This document shows, in pieces, positions 11,477 through 23,438 of a DNA stretch of 64,000 bases. A program made the position numbers and the translations under genes. How positions within the stretch are numbered: the first letter of the stretch is position 1; each line of letters begins with the position of its first letter. This DNA is from Parascedosporium putredinis (lineage: Eukaryota > Ascomycota > Sordariomycetes > Microascales > Microascaceae). The stretch is taken from contig CASHTG010000017.1 of assembly GCA_949357655.1 (NCBI GenBank), positions 186,001 through 250,000 on the forward strand. The letters run 5' to 3'. The notes beneath the pieces are model-generated. The model worked only from the letters and a program-made list of their open reading frames with translations, was not told where the DNA came from and searched no databases.

Positions 11477-12623
11477 CTTGACACTCAGGGGTGATCTCTA
11501 GGCCACGGATACTTGCGGTTGTGATCGACCTCAGCCCTTGCTGCAAAAAGAGGACAAAGGTAGTCATTGGTGAGTAGGCGAGCGTCCGTTTTTATCCACC
11601 TTTTTCGTCTCGTCGCTTTGCAAACGGCTGCGCGTGTTTTCCCCCGCTTTGGCGAATCATTATCCGCGCGCGTTTCTCGTGGGATCCTCATCGCGGTATC
11701 ATTCGATCGCTTTTAACGTCGGCGATGGATCCCCTCCATTTTGGGGTTGCGGACAAGACATAGAGGTTACATTTCAGCATCGTGAAGGATCATCGGAGCA
11801 CCTTCGGAACGCCTACCAGGGCCAGGTAAAAGGCAGAGAGGGTCGGGCGCGAGCCGGATCGGATACCGAATCGAGACAAAGGCCCCGCTCTGGGCAGTCC
11901 AATATGTAACGTCGGAGCTTGCGGGGTCCTTAACTGCCATGAATTATAGAGAGGTCTCACCGGGTAGGTGCCCACCAGAAATTCACTCATTTTGCGTCTG
12001 ACTGCAGCTTCGTATGTTGCTTCTCAGTCGACTCCTTCCACTGAAGGCACTCACGTGGTTGCAGCGGATATCGAGATCAACGGCCCGACATTGATCTTGT
12101 GGCCCCAACGGTACAACTACCGCGTGTGTGCGTCAAGGTAGCACTGAGCTCAGGCCGCAGAGTTCCAACGCCCCGAGGCTAAGATTATGAAATAAGATGA
12201 GATTCAAGCGACATGTGATGGCAGGATTCCCTGCCCCGCTGACTAAATTCCAAATTACTTCGTACCTGGAGGATCGAAAGGGGTAGCGGGTCCAGATGGG
12301 GATTTGGATTGCTAGACCTATTCCTTCCCGCGCGGCAATAAAAAGGCCTCCGCCTCTACGCGGGCGGCTCCGGGTGGGGCCTTCCGACAACCTCCCGGGG
12401 ATATAAGTCGGGCTAGCCCGCGATATATGTAAAGATACGAATCGGACGTGACTCCTTGGAAGGAGGCTAGGTGGATACGGAGAGCAAATAATTCACTGGA
12501 AACACTACATATTGTCACGCTAAACACTTTTTTGGGACACAAATATACTGCACAAACAATTGTCAATTTCCACCAGTACACCTTCGCCTTGATATAAACA
12601 TTTCATCACGCGCTACGAGCCAC
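11477..12623. other. Intergenic, no gene recognised
   Basis: About 1.1 kb upstream of the secreted-protein gene and downstream of the cyclase gene. On the minus strand, 50-100 nt upstream of the ATG at 11476, a CTCTTTTTGCAG sequence resembles a 3' splice site, so a 5'-UTR intron is possible. Nothing else identified. Confidence 0.4.
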
Positions 12624-13725
12624 CTAAAATATGGCCAAGGCATTTGGCGGGCTGCCGACGGAGGCTGGGAGGTTCAACGGGGCGCTGGTTAGCAAGAAAG
12701 AATAGCGGCCAATCTTTTGGCAGTGCTCTGCTAGGGCTTTGAGATCCCAGAGCTCGCCGATGGGCAGGCCGAACAAGGAAAGGAAGTACTGGTGGAGGAC
12801 TGCATAGCATTAGCCGGGCTATATATACTCCGGGAGTATGGGGCAGGGGATGGGCTGGCCATAGCACTGCGATGCGATACTCACCTAGATCTCGCGTCTC
12901 GCCGGGTTTATCTCCTTCATCCTCAAGCAGGGGAGGCATAACCTCAAACGCAATTGTATCGCCAGCTACGGCGGCAAAGTGGTGATTCCAGAACCACTTG
13001 GCTGATTCCCTGTTCCCCTTGACACCAACGGCCTGGTGAGTATTCATCATGCGCACCTGCTCATCCGCGTCTGCGGCACCAAGATCCTCAGTGAAACCCG
13101 TGCGAATGATGACCACGTCCCCTTGCTTAAAGGTGGTGCCCTGGAACGCGGCCACGGCCTCGAGATCCTGGACCGAGATTCCGTGGTTGGAGAAGCAATC
13201 GTACGCGATGCCCTTGGTGTGGGCGTACGCGCGGTAGTCGAGGAGGACGCCGCGGGCCACAAGTCCGCCCCGTGCGTGCCAGTGGTTCAGAGACGGGAGG
13301 CATGCGTCATCCCCGTCGAGGAGGGCCTGCTTGGTGGGCTTGCAGCCGTTGTAGGAGAGGCCGGTAGGCTGGTGGGCGACGTGCACGAGGCTGTCCCACT
13401 GCGAGGCGGACTGGGGGTTAAAGGTGATTTCGTCGTCGAAGCCGTGCGCCTTGAGCGGGGTCTCTTGGAAATCGATGATGTGGTGGTGGAGGGCCCGGCG
13501 CCCGAAGCCGGGGTCTTGACGGCGGCCATGTCCCAGTTGAGGGAGATGGACACGCCGTCGCGGGCTTCGTCGAGGGCGTCCTTGACGACCTGGGGGTGAG
13601 AAGGTTGATGCAGCCCAGGAGGTCCTTGGTCCCGTTTTTGTCGAAGACACCCCAGGCGCAACCTTGGGGCATGTCCTCGACGCGGGGAGGGAGTCGAAGT
13701 CGGGGAGGTTTTCGTATTCCGCCAT
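12624..13725 (-). CDS. Cyclase-family metal-dependent hydrolase (PF04199, fungal type)
   Basis: Two exons, 13725-12885 and 12799-12624, split by an 85-nt intron (GTGAGT...GCAG); 339 residues. The ATG at 13725 opens MAEYENLPDFDSLPR, followed by GCAWGVFDKNGTKDLLGCIN, FGRRALHHHIIDF, the metal-site region QWDSLVHVAHQPTGLSYNG, DVVIIRTG and the C-terminal FGLPIGELWDLKALAEHC. The order and spacing match fungal 'putative cyclase' proteins, relatives of kynurenine formamidase and isatin hydrolase, which open amides, lactones or imides. The classical HxGTHxD motif is replaced by the fungal WDxxxHxxHQ form. Three frame breaks, all in C/G runs (13684-13687, 13592-13596, 13510-13513), are each repaired by one base. 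First gene of the catabolic cluster; it may act on the substrate or on a ring-cleavage product. Confidence 0.85.
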
Positions 13726-14998
13726 CCTGGTCAAACACTTTTGAAGAGACGAGGTTATCGTTGGAGGGGTGCTTGAAAAGAGTATCTAGGATGAAGTGGT
13801 GTCGAGACGTTTCCGGGAGGTAAAAAAAGGGGGATGAGGGAGAATTTCATCCGTTGAAGCTCAACGACATGGCTTGGCTACGTCGACCATTTCCGGCGCG
13901 TCGTGAGGGTCGGCGGAGGTCCATGCAAGTGGATGACGGGTGCCGAGCTGGCCGAGGTAGAGATTCGCTTTCCCCGTGGGGCATCGTGGATCCCCACAGC
14001 GTCAGCGATCCGTGTTCCGCTTGTGTAGCTGGTCTGGGAGAGCGAGCATACAAAGGGGGCAAGCCCAGACGCACGCTAGCTCTTGAAGCATCGATCTAGA
14101 TCTGGTCGATCCACGCTGCCATAACCTGACTTAACCAATCTTGGAACACTGTCACGCAAAGTCGCAGATGTCCCCCATTGGAGGAGTTCGTAGTCTATAT
14201 CCTGGTGCGAAGCGAGATCCGTGGGCCACGATGCCACGCTCCATGTTAATCTCCCCGGAGCTCTTACTCCCCTCCCTCCCCCGCCTTTTCTTACCACTCG
14301 TTACCTCCCTTTCCGACCCCTTGTCAACCCCCGGACTGGTAGTAGAGAACCCAGAGACCTGGGACCCGGAAAGGGAGGGGTTGTTCAAGGTGTCTTGTGG
14401 TTTTTCTCCCATCTCGCTCCGCAGGCATGATTAGCGTCTGGATATCGTGGGGATTTTCCCAGATGACATCCCCGCTCCTTCTCCAACTGTCCCCACAGAC
14501 TTTCCCCAGAAAACGATTGACTGGTGCAGCTTGCCTGGCGCTATCGGCAGTAGCGCCGTGCTAACGTTACCACTTTTCCAGAACCCCTTGTCAAAGCTGG
14601 GGCAGGCAACCGAGCCCATTGGGGTAAGAGGGCAAAGGTGGGAAGGCGAGAAAAAAATAAACCGAGAGAGAGCAAGAGGCAAAACAGAACGTTCGAAACA
14701 TCCTTATCCAGACGCCAATGTTGAGTATTGAGGGGAGATCTTGTTGAAAAAAGAAGGCAACCTCGTGGTGATGCGAAAAATGCATATGAAGACCTTGAAT
14801 GCCCGGGACCAAAAACAAAATCGCCATCCTCGACTCTTGCTCTCATCAAGGCCTCTCGCGGCAAAAGGACCAGGACTGAGTGGACACAAGAACACACACT
14901 CTCCAATCTTCGTTCCCTTTCTTTATCGTTTGATCATCTCTTCTTGTCCACAGTTTCTTCTTTCTATTTCCCGAACCTGAACCCTCCCCCATTTCGTC
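13726..14998. other. Divergent promoter region, cyclase gene / ACS transporter
   Basis: About 1.27 kb between two divergently transcribed cluster genes. It carries one degenerate copy of the cluster element at 14561-14580 and a weaker GAAGTGGTGTC near 13793. Open frames here are short or overlapping and look non-coding. Confidence 0.5.
14561..14580 (-). promoter_or_regulatory. Candidate cluster element (degenerate copy)
   Basis: Minus strand reads GGAAAAGTGGTAACGTTAG, sharing the core AAAGTGGTWAC with the exact copies at 17569, 19542 and 25661. It lies about 420 bp upstream of the transporter ATG. Inferred binding site; no direct evidence. Confidence 0.35.
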
Positions 14999-16835
14999 AT
15001 GGGCTCCGTGACCGAAGTAGAAAAGACTGCCGACGGCGCGGGTTCCAAGCAGGAGCTCGAGATGATCGACGACTGTGGGAAAAAGCCCGTCGTCGACGTC
15101 GTCCACAACGACGAGGCCACGCGCGTGCTAGCCGCATATACCGGCGACCCGGAGTGGAGCGCCGAGGAGGAGAAGAAGCTGGTGCGCAAGATTGACCGCC
15201 GCCTCTTGAGCTTGCTCTTTGTCTCGTACGGCCTCCAGTTCTACGACAAGGCCATTCTCGGCCAGGCTGTGAGTTTTTTATTCCCGCTCCCTTTCCTTTC
15301 TCGTTCTGGAGATTTCGGGGATAATCATCACCCCTCCCCCAAAAATACCATGAGCTAACTGATTTTGTTTTCTCGTGCGCCAGGCCATCTTTGGTTTCCG
15401 CGAAGACGCGGGTCTAGACATTGGCAACCGGTACTCGTTCGCCGCGTCCATCTTCTACCTCGGCTTCCTCGTCGGCGCCGTCCCCGCCACCCTCCTAGCA
15501 CAGAGGTTCCCCGTCGAGAGGGTCCTGTCCACCATCGTCTTCATCTGGGGCGGCTGCCTCATGGCCTGCGCGGGCTGCTTCACCTTCCGCGCCGTGTACA
15601 TCCAGCGCTTCTTCCTCGGCTTTCTCGAGTCCGGCGTCTCGCCCATCTTTATGCTGTCCGTCGGCTCCTTTTACACCAAGAAGGAACAGGCCTTGCGCCA
15701 GGGTATCTGGTACAGTGCTAGTAAGTTGCAGCCTCAACCTTCTCTTCATACTTGTTCAAAAGCAAACATAACAATTTGGCGGCAGCGGCGGCTAACACCA
15801 CTTCTCCCCTTTCGCGTAGCTGGATTCGTCGCCATCATCTCCCCGCTGATCAACTATGGCCTTGGCCACATCAACTCGGGCGCCCTCAAGGCGTGGCAGT
15901 ACATGTTCCTCCTCGCCGGCGGTCTCACCGTCATCTGGGCCTTTGTCCTCTTCTTCTACTTCCTCCGGACCCGATCCGTGTCCGCGGACTCAGCGACCGT
16001 GAGCGATACATTGCCGTCTCCCGCCTCCAGACCAACAACTCGGGTGTGCGAAACACGCACTTCAAGAAGGAGCAGGTGTACGAGCTGCTCATGGACGTCA
16101 AGTTCTGGCTTCTCTTCGCCATGGGCTTCCTGAACATGATTCCCAACGGCCCCGGCTCCAGCTTCATCCCCATCATCATCAATGGTTTTGGATTCAACAG
16201 GCTGAACACCATGTTGCTCAACATGCCGTACGGTCTTTCGGCTGGTATCGTCAACATTCTCCTTCCGTACATTGCGTACAAGTACAAGAACATGCGTTGC
16301 TACATCGTCATCCTCGGTTACACCGTTGCCATGATTGCGTCTATCCTCCTCTGGAAGCTCCCCAGAGCTGAAAAGGGTGCTCTTCTTTTGCTTGCTACCT
16401 ATTCCCCATCTGGGGTGGTAGCTTTGGTGTTACTATGGGGTAAGTGTGCACTCCCTCTTAGCAAGGCCAATCTCTAAAACTACGCGTGCACGGATATATG
16501 TACTAACTCGCTTCTTTTCCAGTCTCGCCACCGCCAACAATGCAGGATACACGAAGCGATCCGTCGCCTCGTCCGGTCTATTCATCGGCTACACCCTCGG
16601 AAACTTTGTCGCGCCTCTCCTCTTCAAGGCCAAGGACTCGCCTCAGTTCTACCCCGGTTGGACCGCCGTCATGTCTTGCTGCTGCGTCGCCATTGCTTTG
16701 ACCGTGGTATACCGCCAGTACTGCGTCTGGGAGAACTCCAAGAGGGACAAGGCGGGTACTGCTGAGGGCTTCGAGCACGCGTTTGAGGATGATGTGACGG
16801 ATATGAAGAACCCCCAGTTCCGCTATGTGTACTAA
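14999..16835 (+). CDS. MFS anion:cation symporter (Dal5/TNA1-type)
   Basis: Major facilitator of the anion:cation symporter family, which in fungi carries allantoate, nicotinate and related organic or aromatic acids across the plasma membrane. Four exons: 14999-15268, 15384-15720, 15820-16439, 16523-16835; introns 115, 99 and 83 nt; 513 residues after correction. The cytosolic N-terminus leads into KLVRKIDRRLLSLLFVSYGL, the family's DRRLxPxL hallmark, then LQFYDKAILGQA. The TM5/6 segment with FFLGFLESGVSPIFML, the loop LSDRERYIAVSRLQTN and the C-terminal half (NNAGYTKRSVASSGLFIGYT) are typical. Frame breaks at 15965-15966 and 16402-16407 are each fixed by one base. Its position beside aromatic-degrading enzymes suggests it imports the pathway substrate. 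Confidence 0.87.
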
Positions 16836-18077
16836 GATATGGGGAAAGTGGTTCTGGTTTTGATGCTTCCTTTCTTTTCATTATCCCTTCTTTCTCGAGG
16901 GCCATCTTGAGTCAGTTGTTATGGGACAGCTTTAGGAGTTGAGGGCGCAGACAGCAGAGTGAGATTCAAGAAGGACATGGCCGCAGACTTTATTTAGTTC
17001 AACTTGAAATCCATACATCTTGGCGCCTATTCCTAATTCCCACAATGAAGCTCTTCAGTATCCATACGTTGCCTTGAGTTCCATTTGGCCAGTAAATACC
17101 CTTCTTTGCGCTCTCCGCCTAATCACCAATACTTCAGATATCTCTAAACTTCTTCATTTACGGGGTCAACAAACAAGACCGATTGGTACATGTATTTCAA
17201 GTAAGGTCTTGTCCACGTCTATTTGTCCCCGCCCCTGAAATTATCTGCTCTATCTCTCTCAAGGGCACTCATAGCGTCGACCCAAAAGCAAGGATGTCGG
17301 TATAGAGTCCACCTACCAGGGCGAGTATCGTTGATGCAACACATGGAGGCATACCAGTCACACATCCCGGCACATGGTCATCCTGGTGGTGTCCACGCAT
17401 GACCCGCCAACCTGTCTCCCGGAGGCTACAGAGATTTAGCTCATTCCCAATTATCAAATCCCCCAATTCCCGTAAGGCAAAGGCTGGACCTATACCTAGT
17501 GATCCTGCTCCCCCGGAAACGGTGGCATGATTTTTAAGGTGAGAATGGCCAAGAAAATTCCGGCTCATGGGTAAAGTGGTTACGCTAAGGGTCTCCTCTG
17601 TCCACTTGAGTCCCCAGTTTCCCCATGAAGTCTATGAACGGACTAGCCTCTCCAGAATTGGAGCAGCACCCCGTTTCTCTTTTCTTTTTTTTTCTTCAAG
17701 CATCTACTAGCATCAGCCGGGGAAATGTGGTGTTTGGCTGCGGGAAGCTATTGTCTGGGGATCTAGCTGCTACACGTACTAGGTATACATCTATCTTTAC
17801 TTTGAGCCGAGGAAGCCAAAATTGATGCTCAAAGCTTCAATCGCATCGATCACGTCGGAAATTCGGTGCATCCTTCAAAGTAATAACGCACAAAGGAGAC
17901 AAAATCAAGGCCGGACTTTTCTTCGCTCTCTTCTTCTTGCTCTTCCTTTTCGACTTTTCTTCCTCTTCTCTTCCGTTTACTGTCATTCATCCACCACCTT
18001 CTCCAATCTCCTCATCCCGTTTGCAGACGCCAGGCCCTAAACCTCCAATCTCACGCCTTCCCTTCATTCCCAGCATC
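16836..18077. other. Intergenic region upstream of the EthD gene
   Basis: About 1.24 kb holding the transporter 3' UTR and the EthD promoter. One exact cluster element lies at 17569-17588. A C/T-rich leader (17925-18060) precedes the EthD ATG. No gene recognised. Confidence 0.5.
17569..17588 (+). promoter_or_regulatory. Candidate cluster operator, exact copy 1
   Basis: GGGTAAAGTGGTTACGCTAA. The first 15 bases are identical to the minus-strand copy at 25661-25675 and the first 12 to the copy at 19542-19553. It sits about 500 bp upstream of the EthD start. Presumed target of a cluster regulator by repetition and position only. Confidence 0.5.
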
Positions 18078-18840
18078 ATGACCTCCTCTCACCCTCCCGC
18101 CCGATTCACACTCCTCAAGCGCCGCCCCGACCTCGCCAGGGAGCAGTACAACGAGCACTGGCACGGCATACACGGCAGCCTGCTCGCCTCGCTCCCCGAC
18201 TTCCGCCGCGCCCACCACACCTACATCCAGAACCACCTGTGCGACGCGCCCGCCTCCCTCGCTCACAAAGTGGCCCCCAACCCAACGTGGGACGGGTTCG
18301 CGCAGACATTCCAAAACCTGCACGAGGGCGGTGCCGTCGTCGACTTCTTCGACCAGCCCGACTTCACCAACCACGTGCGGCCCGACGAGGAAACCTTTCT
18401 CGACTGGGCCGCGAGCACGACGACTACACCGAGGAGCGCGTGGTCAAGGACGGTCCTAGGGCGGGCGTCAAGTACGTGGCTTTCCTGCGGGCCAAGGATG
18501 GCCTGAGCCAAGCGGCCTTTTCCGAGTACTGGGCCGGCACGCATGCGCCGCTGGCTCAAAAGGTCGAGGGTTCTGGGGCCGCGTGACGAGATATACCCAG
18601 TACCACGCGAAGCCGGAGCTCTTCCGGGGCTCGTCCGAGATGAACAAGGAGGACGCCTTTGCTGGCGTGGCGGAGATCTACTTCAAGTCAATGGAAGATC
18701 TTGAGGCTGCGCTTGCGGACGCAGAGTATGTCAACGTGCTTGGCGCTGATGGCAAGAATTTTGTTGGTGCGGGATCACTGGTGTTCTTCACTGAAGACTG
18801 GCCCATGCTCGTCAATGGCGAGCTTCCGTCCAAGGAGTAG
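18078..18840 (+). CDS. Tandem EthD-domain protein
   Basis: Single exon, 254 residues after two corrections. Two EthD (dimeric alpha/beta barrel) modules follow one another. The first begins ARFTLLKRRPDLAREQYNEH with WHGIHGSLLASLPDFRRAHH. The second begins VKYVAFLRAKDGLSQAAFSE with YWAGTHAPLAQKVEGFWGRV and runs to FTEDWPMLV. The conserved HW/YW..xH patterns of the family are present in both halves. EthD proteins accompany oxidative degradation or polyketide cyclisation; their exact reaction is often unknown. The frame breaks at CC 18409-18410 and TT 18571-18572, each restored by one base; without correction only fragments are predicted. The cluster element lies 500 bp upstream. Confidence 0.83.
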
Positions 18841-20047
18841 GAGCTCGATGAGTCTGGGCGTTCTTTTTGAGGGAAAGAGAGAGCCATCTTGTATATTGTA
18901 TATATGAACGTTTACATGTCGAAATCTGAATATTAGCAACTGTATATCTCAAGTCACTATGGTGTGCAAGTTTTCTCCGCAAGAAAAAGGCATGAAAGCA
19001 ATACGTTGGATGAACCTTGAGACAATTGCAGACCGATCCGGAATCGACAAGCATAAAGTTGCCCTTGTCTGGTTACGACAATCTAAACGCATGTAGGCTC
19101 AAGGGGACGAGGTTGCTTCAGTAGATACTAAACCCAAGGCCCGGCATCACATACTCCACATGGACATATCTTCAACGACAGGAAATAGCTCGTAGGACCA
19201 AACCACATTCCACAGGGATTCCCCATGTCATGTCCCACCCTCCAACCCTCTTCCTGGGCTGAAAATCAAATCTCGCCACCATCTCCGCACCACCTTGTCC
19301 CTCCCCGCGCACCCCATAAAAGAACGTGCATGGAGAAGAGACCACTTTCCCATCAACATCAGGTCAACCATTGTTTCTTTCGGATCACACCTCTCGTCTC
19401 CACAAACTCCAATAAACAAGGAAAATGTGGATGCCGCCTCTTCCCTCTTCCCTCTTCCCCAGATCCCTTCTCCATCTCCAACATCCACTACACTAGGGTC
19501 CCCTCGTTTACCCTTTTCCCCCACACCGCATCCGTGATGATGGGTAAAGTGGTATACGCCCCCACCTCCTCCCGAGCCGCATCTCCAACAACGGGGTACG
19601 GGGCAGCTCTTCATCCATGTTAATGATTTCGATTTGGCCTCCCGGACAGCGACCTCCACTCGTACGAGTCTCCTGGAGCAAGTGGTATGGCATCCATGGA
19701 TCTCTTCATTTGCCGTCGCCCACAGTCTCCATATTCCGACCACCGAAGTTGGGGTGCATCTCCAGTAAAGAAGGTGGATGTAGGATCCGGTCGTTTTCTT
19801 TCATCTTGTCTATTGATGTACGGAACCCACCGGTGCTCCAACTAGACTTATACTAGTTACGCATCTCTAATGCAGCAGGCAAAATCTGGCTCCCTCTGAT
19901 TCATTATCTTGATCACTTTCGCTGTTCTTTTCTCGTACACCATCGATACCTACATACCCTCTCTTACCGCCTTCCATCTTCGCCGTCTCCTTTTCTCCTC
20001 TCTGTTCCAAGTCCTCATTCATCTGGCCGCCAAGAACGTCCATCACC
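18841..20047. other. Intergenic region upstream of the flavin hydroxylase
   Basis: About 1.2 kb. It contains an exact cluster element at 19542-19553 and a looser CAAGTGGTATGG near 19680. A 171-codon open frame on the minus strand here is His/Gly-rich and unlike any protein I know, so I treat it as non-coding. Confidence 0.5.
19542..19557 (+). promoter_or_regulatory. Candidate cluster operator, exact copy 2
   Basis: GGGTAAAGTGGTATAC, identical over 12 bases to the copies at 17569 and 25664. It lies about 500 bp upstream of the hydroxylase ATG, the same spacing and orientation as the EthD copy. Confidence 0.48.
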
Positions 20048-21988
20048 ATGCCCGGTTCGCTCAACCTTGACGTGCCCGTGCTCATCGTGGGCGCCGGGCC
20101 CTCGGGCGCCACCACAGCCCTGCTCCTCGCCCGCATGGGCATCAAGGCCATGGTCATCTCCAAGCACCGCAGCACCGCCAACACCCCTAGAGCCCACATC
20201 TTCAATCAAAGAGCCATGGAAGTCCTTCGTGACGCTGGCTTGGAGGGTCCTATGAGCGGTATCGCGTGTCCTGCGCAACGTAAGTTTCGGCCCTGCCACT
20301 TCTCTCTTCCTTCAACCCCTTATCTCGTAGACAGATAAGTCACCATTATACTTTTCATTTCATTTTTGGGCTAACCATATGTGTAGACATGCAACACACG
20401 TCGTGGCTCGAAAGTCTGTCGGGCGAGGAAATCGGCCGCATCTACGCGTGGGGCAACAAGCCCGCCCAAAAGGCGACTACGAGGCCGCCAGCCCGTGCGA
20501 GATGTCAGACCTGCCGCAGAGCCTCATGGAGCCCGTATTGGTCGAGGAGGCTACCAAGCTCGGCGCCGAGTTCCGGTTCTACACCGAGCTCGTCGATTTT
20601 ACGCAGGACGCGGAGCGCGTCACCGCCACGCTGCGGGACCGCGGCTGCACAGATGATGCCTCCTCATCGTCTAGCTCATCCGACGGGTCGTCCGACTCAT
20701 CGCCAACGTACACCGTCACGGCCAAGTACCTCATCGGCGCGGACGGCGCCAACAGCCGCGTGATTGAGAAACTAGGCATCCCCGTATCGGGCGTGACGCA
20801 CAGCGACGCCTTCAACGTCCACGTGCGGTGCGATCTCTCCAAGTACCTCTCGCACCGGTCGGGCAGCCTAAACTGGGTGCTCAACTCCACGGCGCCCGAG
20901 TGGGCGGCGGTCGGCAACTTCCGCATGGTGCGGCCGTGGAACGAGTTCGTCGTCTCCATGCACCCGGCGCGCAAGGGCTCAACCCCATCGACCAGTCCCA
21001 CGAGGTGATTCGCGAGCGGCTACACCAGCTCATCGGCGACGACACGGTGGAGCTCGAGATCCTGTCCACGTTTCGGTGGACCATTCGCGAGCAGTTCGCC
21101 GACCGCTACCACGAGGGCCGCGTGCTGTGCATCGGCGACGCCGTGCACCGCCACCCACCGATCAATGGGCTGGGCAGCAATACCTGCATCTCGGACGCTT
21201 TTAACCTTGCGTGGAAGCTCGCCTACGTGCTCAAGGGCTGGGCTACGCCAGACCTGCTCGCTTCCCTGACGACGGAGCGCAAGCCTGTCGGCGATGGTGT
21301 CGTGCGCCGCGCTAACGACGGCATGCTCGCCCACCGCCGGCTCTGGGCCCTCGTCGGCTCCGACCCCGCTGCACGCCAGCAGTTTCGCGATGACCTCGCG
21401 GCCGCCACGCCCAAGGGTGCGCAAGCACGCCAGGATCTCCGGGACGCCCTCGCCGCGACCGAGGACGAGGTGCAATCCCTCGGGATCCAGATGAACCAGG
21501 CTTACCTCGCCGACGGGTCCGCCACCGCAGTCGAGGCCGGCGACGTCCCGCCTGATTTCGGCGACCTTAACCCCCTCCGCCAGGTCAAACTCAGCACGTA
21601 CCCGGGCTACCACCTACCGCACGTCTGGCTCGCCGCCAACGGCCAGTCCCGCCGCGTCTCCACGCTCGATCTCGCGGGCGCAAACCGCTTCACCCTCCTA
21701 ACGGGCGTGGGAGGTGACGCGTGGAAGAAGGCGGCTGATCAGGTGTCCCGGGCGGGCGGTGTCCAGGTCGCGGCGTATTGCATCGGGTTCCGCGGCGACT
21801 ACATCGACTGCTACGATGACTGGTACAAGGTGCGCGGGGTCAACGAGACGGGTGCGGTGCTCGTGCGGCCGGATCACTTCGTGGCTTGGCGGTGCCAGGA
21901 CTTGGTGGCTGATCCAGCTGCCAAGTTGGCTGAGGTTTTGGGTACGATATTGGGCAAGAATGTGGAGTTGGCTTCGAATGGGGTCTAA
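20048..21988 (+). CDS. FAD-dependent aromatic hydroxylase (TfdB/MhpA/phenol hydroxylase class)
   Basis: Flavoprotein monooxygenase expected to add a ring hydroxyl to a phenol or phenolic acid using NAD(P)H and O2. Two exons, 20048-20279 and 20387-21988, intron 107 nt; 611 residues after correction. The dinucleotide fold is at residues 10-20 (PVLIVGAGPSG), the DG motif in IGADGANSRVIEKLG, and the FAD-ribityl GD motif in RVLCIGDAVHRHPPINGLGS followed by NAWK-type FNLAWKLAYVLKG. GDAVHRHPP..GLGSNT is the form found in 2,4-dichlorophenol hydroxylase-like enzymes. The C-terminal ~180 residues look like the thioredoxin-like phenol-hydroxylase domain (RFTLLTGVGGDAW). A Ser-rich insert (DDASSSSSSSDGSSDSS) sits in the substrate domain. 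Frame breaks at AAAA 20468-20471 and GGG 20971-20973 need one base each. It would make the catechol used by the nearby extradiol enzyme. Confidence 0.9.
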
Positions 21989-22439
21989 GGAAGTGAGGGG
22001 GAGAGTTCTATCGAGATATACACTAGCACCTTGTGGTGTTCCTTTGTTAAACGTTCCAGTACAGTTAGGTTAGCTGCTCTTTCTTTTTCATAAACTCGAT
22101 CCAATATAGACCTGTTCTGTTTCAAGTACTTCCTAGCTCCAAAGAAGATCGACATAGCGAAGGGCATCGGCTTCACTTTGGCTATCCAACGGCCATCAGG
22201 ACGTGACCCTCTCTACTTGTCACGCAATTGAACCCAACTAGGCCAATTAGGACATCAAGAAGAAGAAAAGGAAACGTAAAGACATATGGCTCGCGAATAA
22301 TCCATTTGATGCGTTAATGCTACTAGCCTTGAAATATTTCGAATCCCGTAGATGAGATAATGAAAAAGTAACTCTATTAGTATGATGTGTATATCCCTTC
22401 CCTTCTATGCTGCAGCACCCCTTACATCCATGCACGCGT
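21989..22439. other. Tail-to-tail region between hydroxylase and FAH gene
   Basis: 450 bp between converging stops, AT-richer than its flanks and without a credible open frame. Presumably two 3' UTRs. Confidence 0.55.
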
Positions 22440-23438
22440 CTACTCAAACTTCATCTTATTGCTCACCCTTCCAATCTTTTCAATCTCCACCTCGACCAAA
22501 TCACCATCCTTCAAGAACGCGGGGGCTTCATGAACAAGCCAACGCCGCCAGGCGTACCCGTCATGATGAGCGATCCCTTCTGCAGAGTCTGGCCCTGGCT
22601 GCAAAACTCCACTAGCTTGGCGACGCCGAAGCACAGGTCCGACGTGTTGGTGCTCTGGCGCACCTCGCCGTTGACGTAGGTCTTGAGGTCGAGGCCCTCG
22701 GCGCCCCCAGCAGGGCGGTGGAGACGATGCAGGGGCCGAGGGGCGCGTACTTGTCAAAGGACTTGCTAAAGGTCCACTGGGGCACGGGACCGGCCTTGCC
22801 GGGCTCGCGCTGCCAGTCGCGGGCGCTCACGTCGTTGCCCGCGGCGTAGCCGACGACGTATTGCAGGGCGTTCTGGGCGGACACGTTCTTGCAATCCTTG
22901 CCGATAACGACGACGAGCTCGCCCTCGTAGTCGCACTGCTCCTGCGCGACTTTGGGGATGGGGATGTCCTCGCCGTGGTCGGCGACGGCAGGACCGGGCT
23001 TGGTGAAGACGGTGGGACACGTGGGTAGTGGCCTGCCGGTTTCAAGGACTATAATTGTCGTCAGTGGTTAGCCAAGTCTTTGAATCTTCAAACAGTGTCC
23101 TTTTCCTGCACTCTTATTACGGAGAGAAAGAGGGCGGGGGGGTTTTGCTTACTGTGAGTCTTGTAGTTGAGGCCGATACACCGGATAATGGGCACAGCGG
23201 ACGCCTCGATGGGGCCGAGCAACCTCGCGACGGTCTCAACCTTGTCTGTGGGCTTAGCAGAGAAGATGTCCTCGCCTTCCAGGACCTTGACCTGCAACTT
23301 TCCGCTTTGTGCCAGCTGCGCGATGGAGCCGGCATCCGACTCGTTTTCGAGAATAGGCTGGCCGTAGCGGACGGTGGTGTCGGCGCCCACGGGAACGTAC
23401 CGCACAAGACGGTCCCAAGCTACAAGAGGGGAAGACAT
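22440..23438 (-). CDS. Fumarylacetoacetate hydrolase (FAH) family enzyme
   Basis: Two exons, 23438-23153 and 23048-22440, intron 104 nt; 298 residues. The N-terminal cap domain is followed by IIRCIGLNYKTH and the catalytic FAH fold: metal-ligand region EQCDYEGELVVVIGKDC, GYAAGNDVSARDWQ, the DLKTYVNGEVRQSTNTSDL block, and SLIMTGTPGGVG. Family members cleave C-C bonds of acylpyruvates or decarboxylate/isomerise meta-cleavage products (HpaG, hydratase-like). The ligand glutamates (YEGE) and the aspartate of NDVSARD are present, so it should be active. Frame breaks at CCCCC 22704-22708 and GGGGG 22521-22525 each need one base. It diverges from the extradiol dioxygenase gene across a shared intergenic region, so it probably acts downstream of ring cleavage. 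Confidence 0.9.

Noticed and set aside
19228..19743. 171-codon minus-strand frame upstream of the hydroxylase
   Set aside because: Low-complexity Gly/His/Arg, no homology recognised, and it covers the putative operator region.
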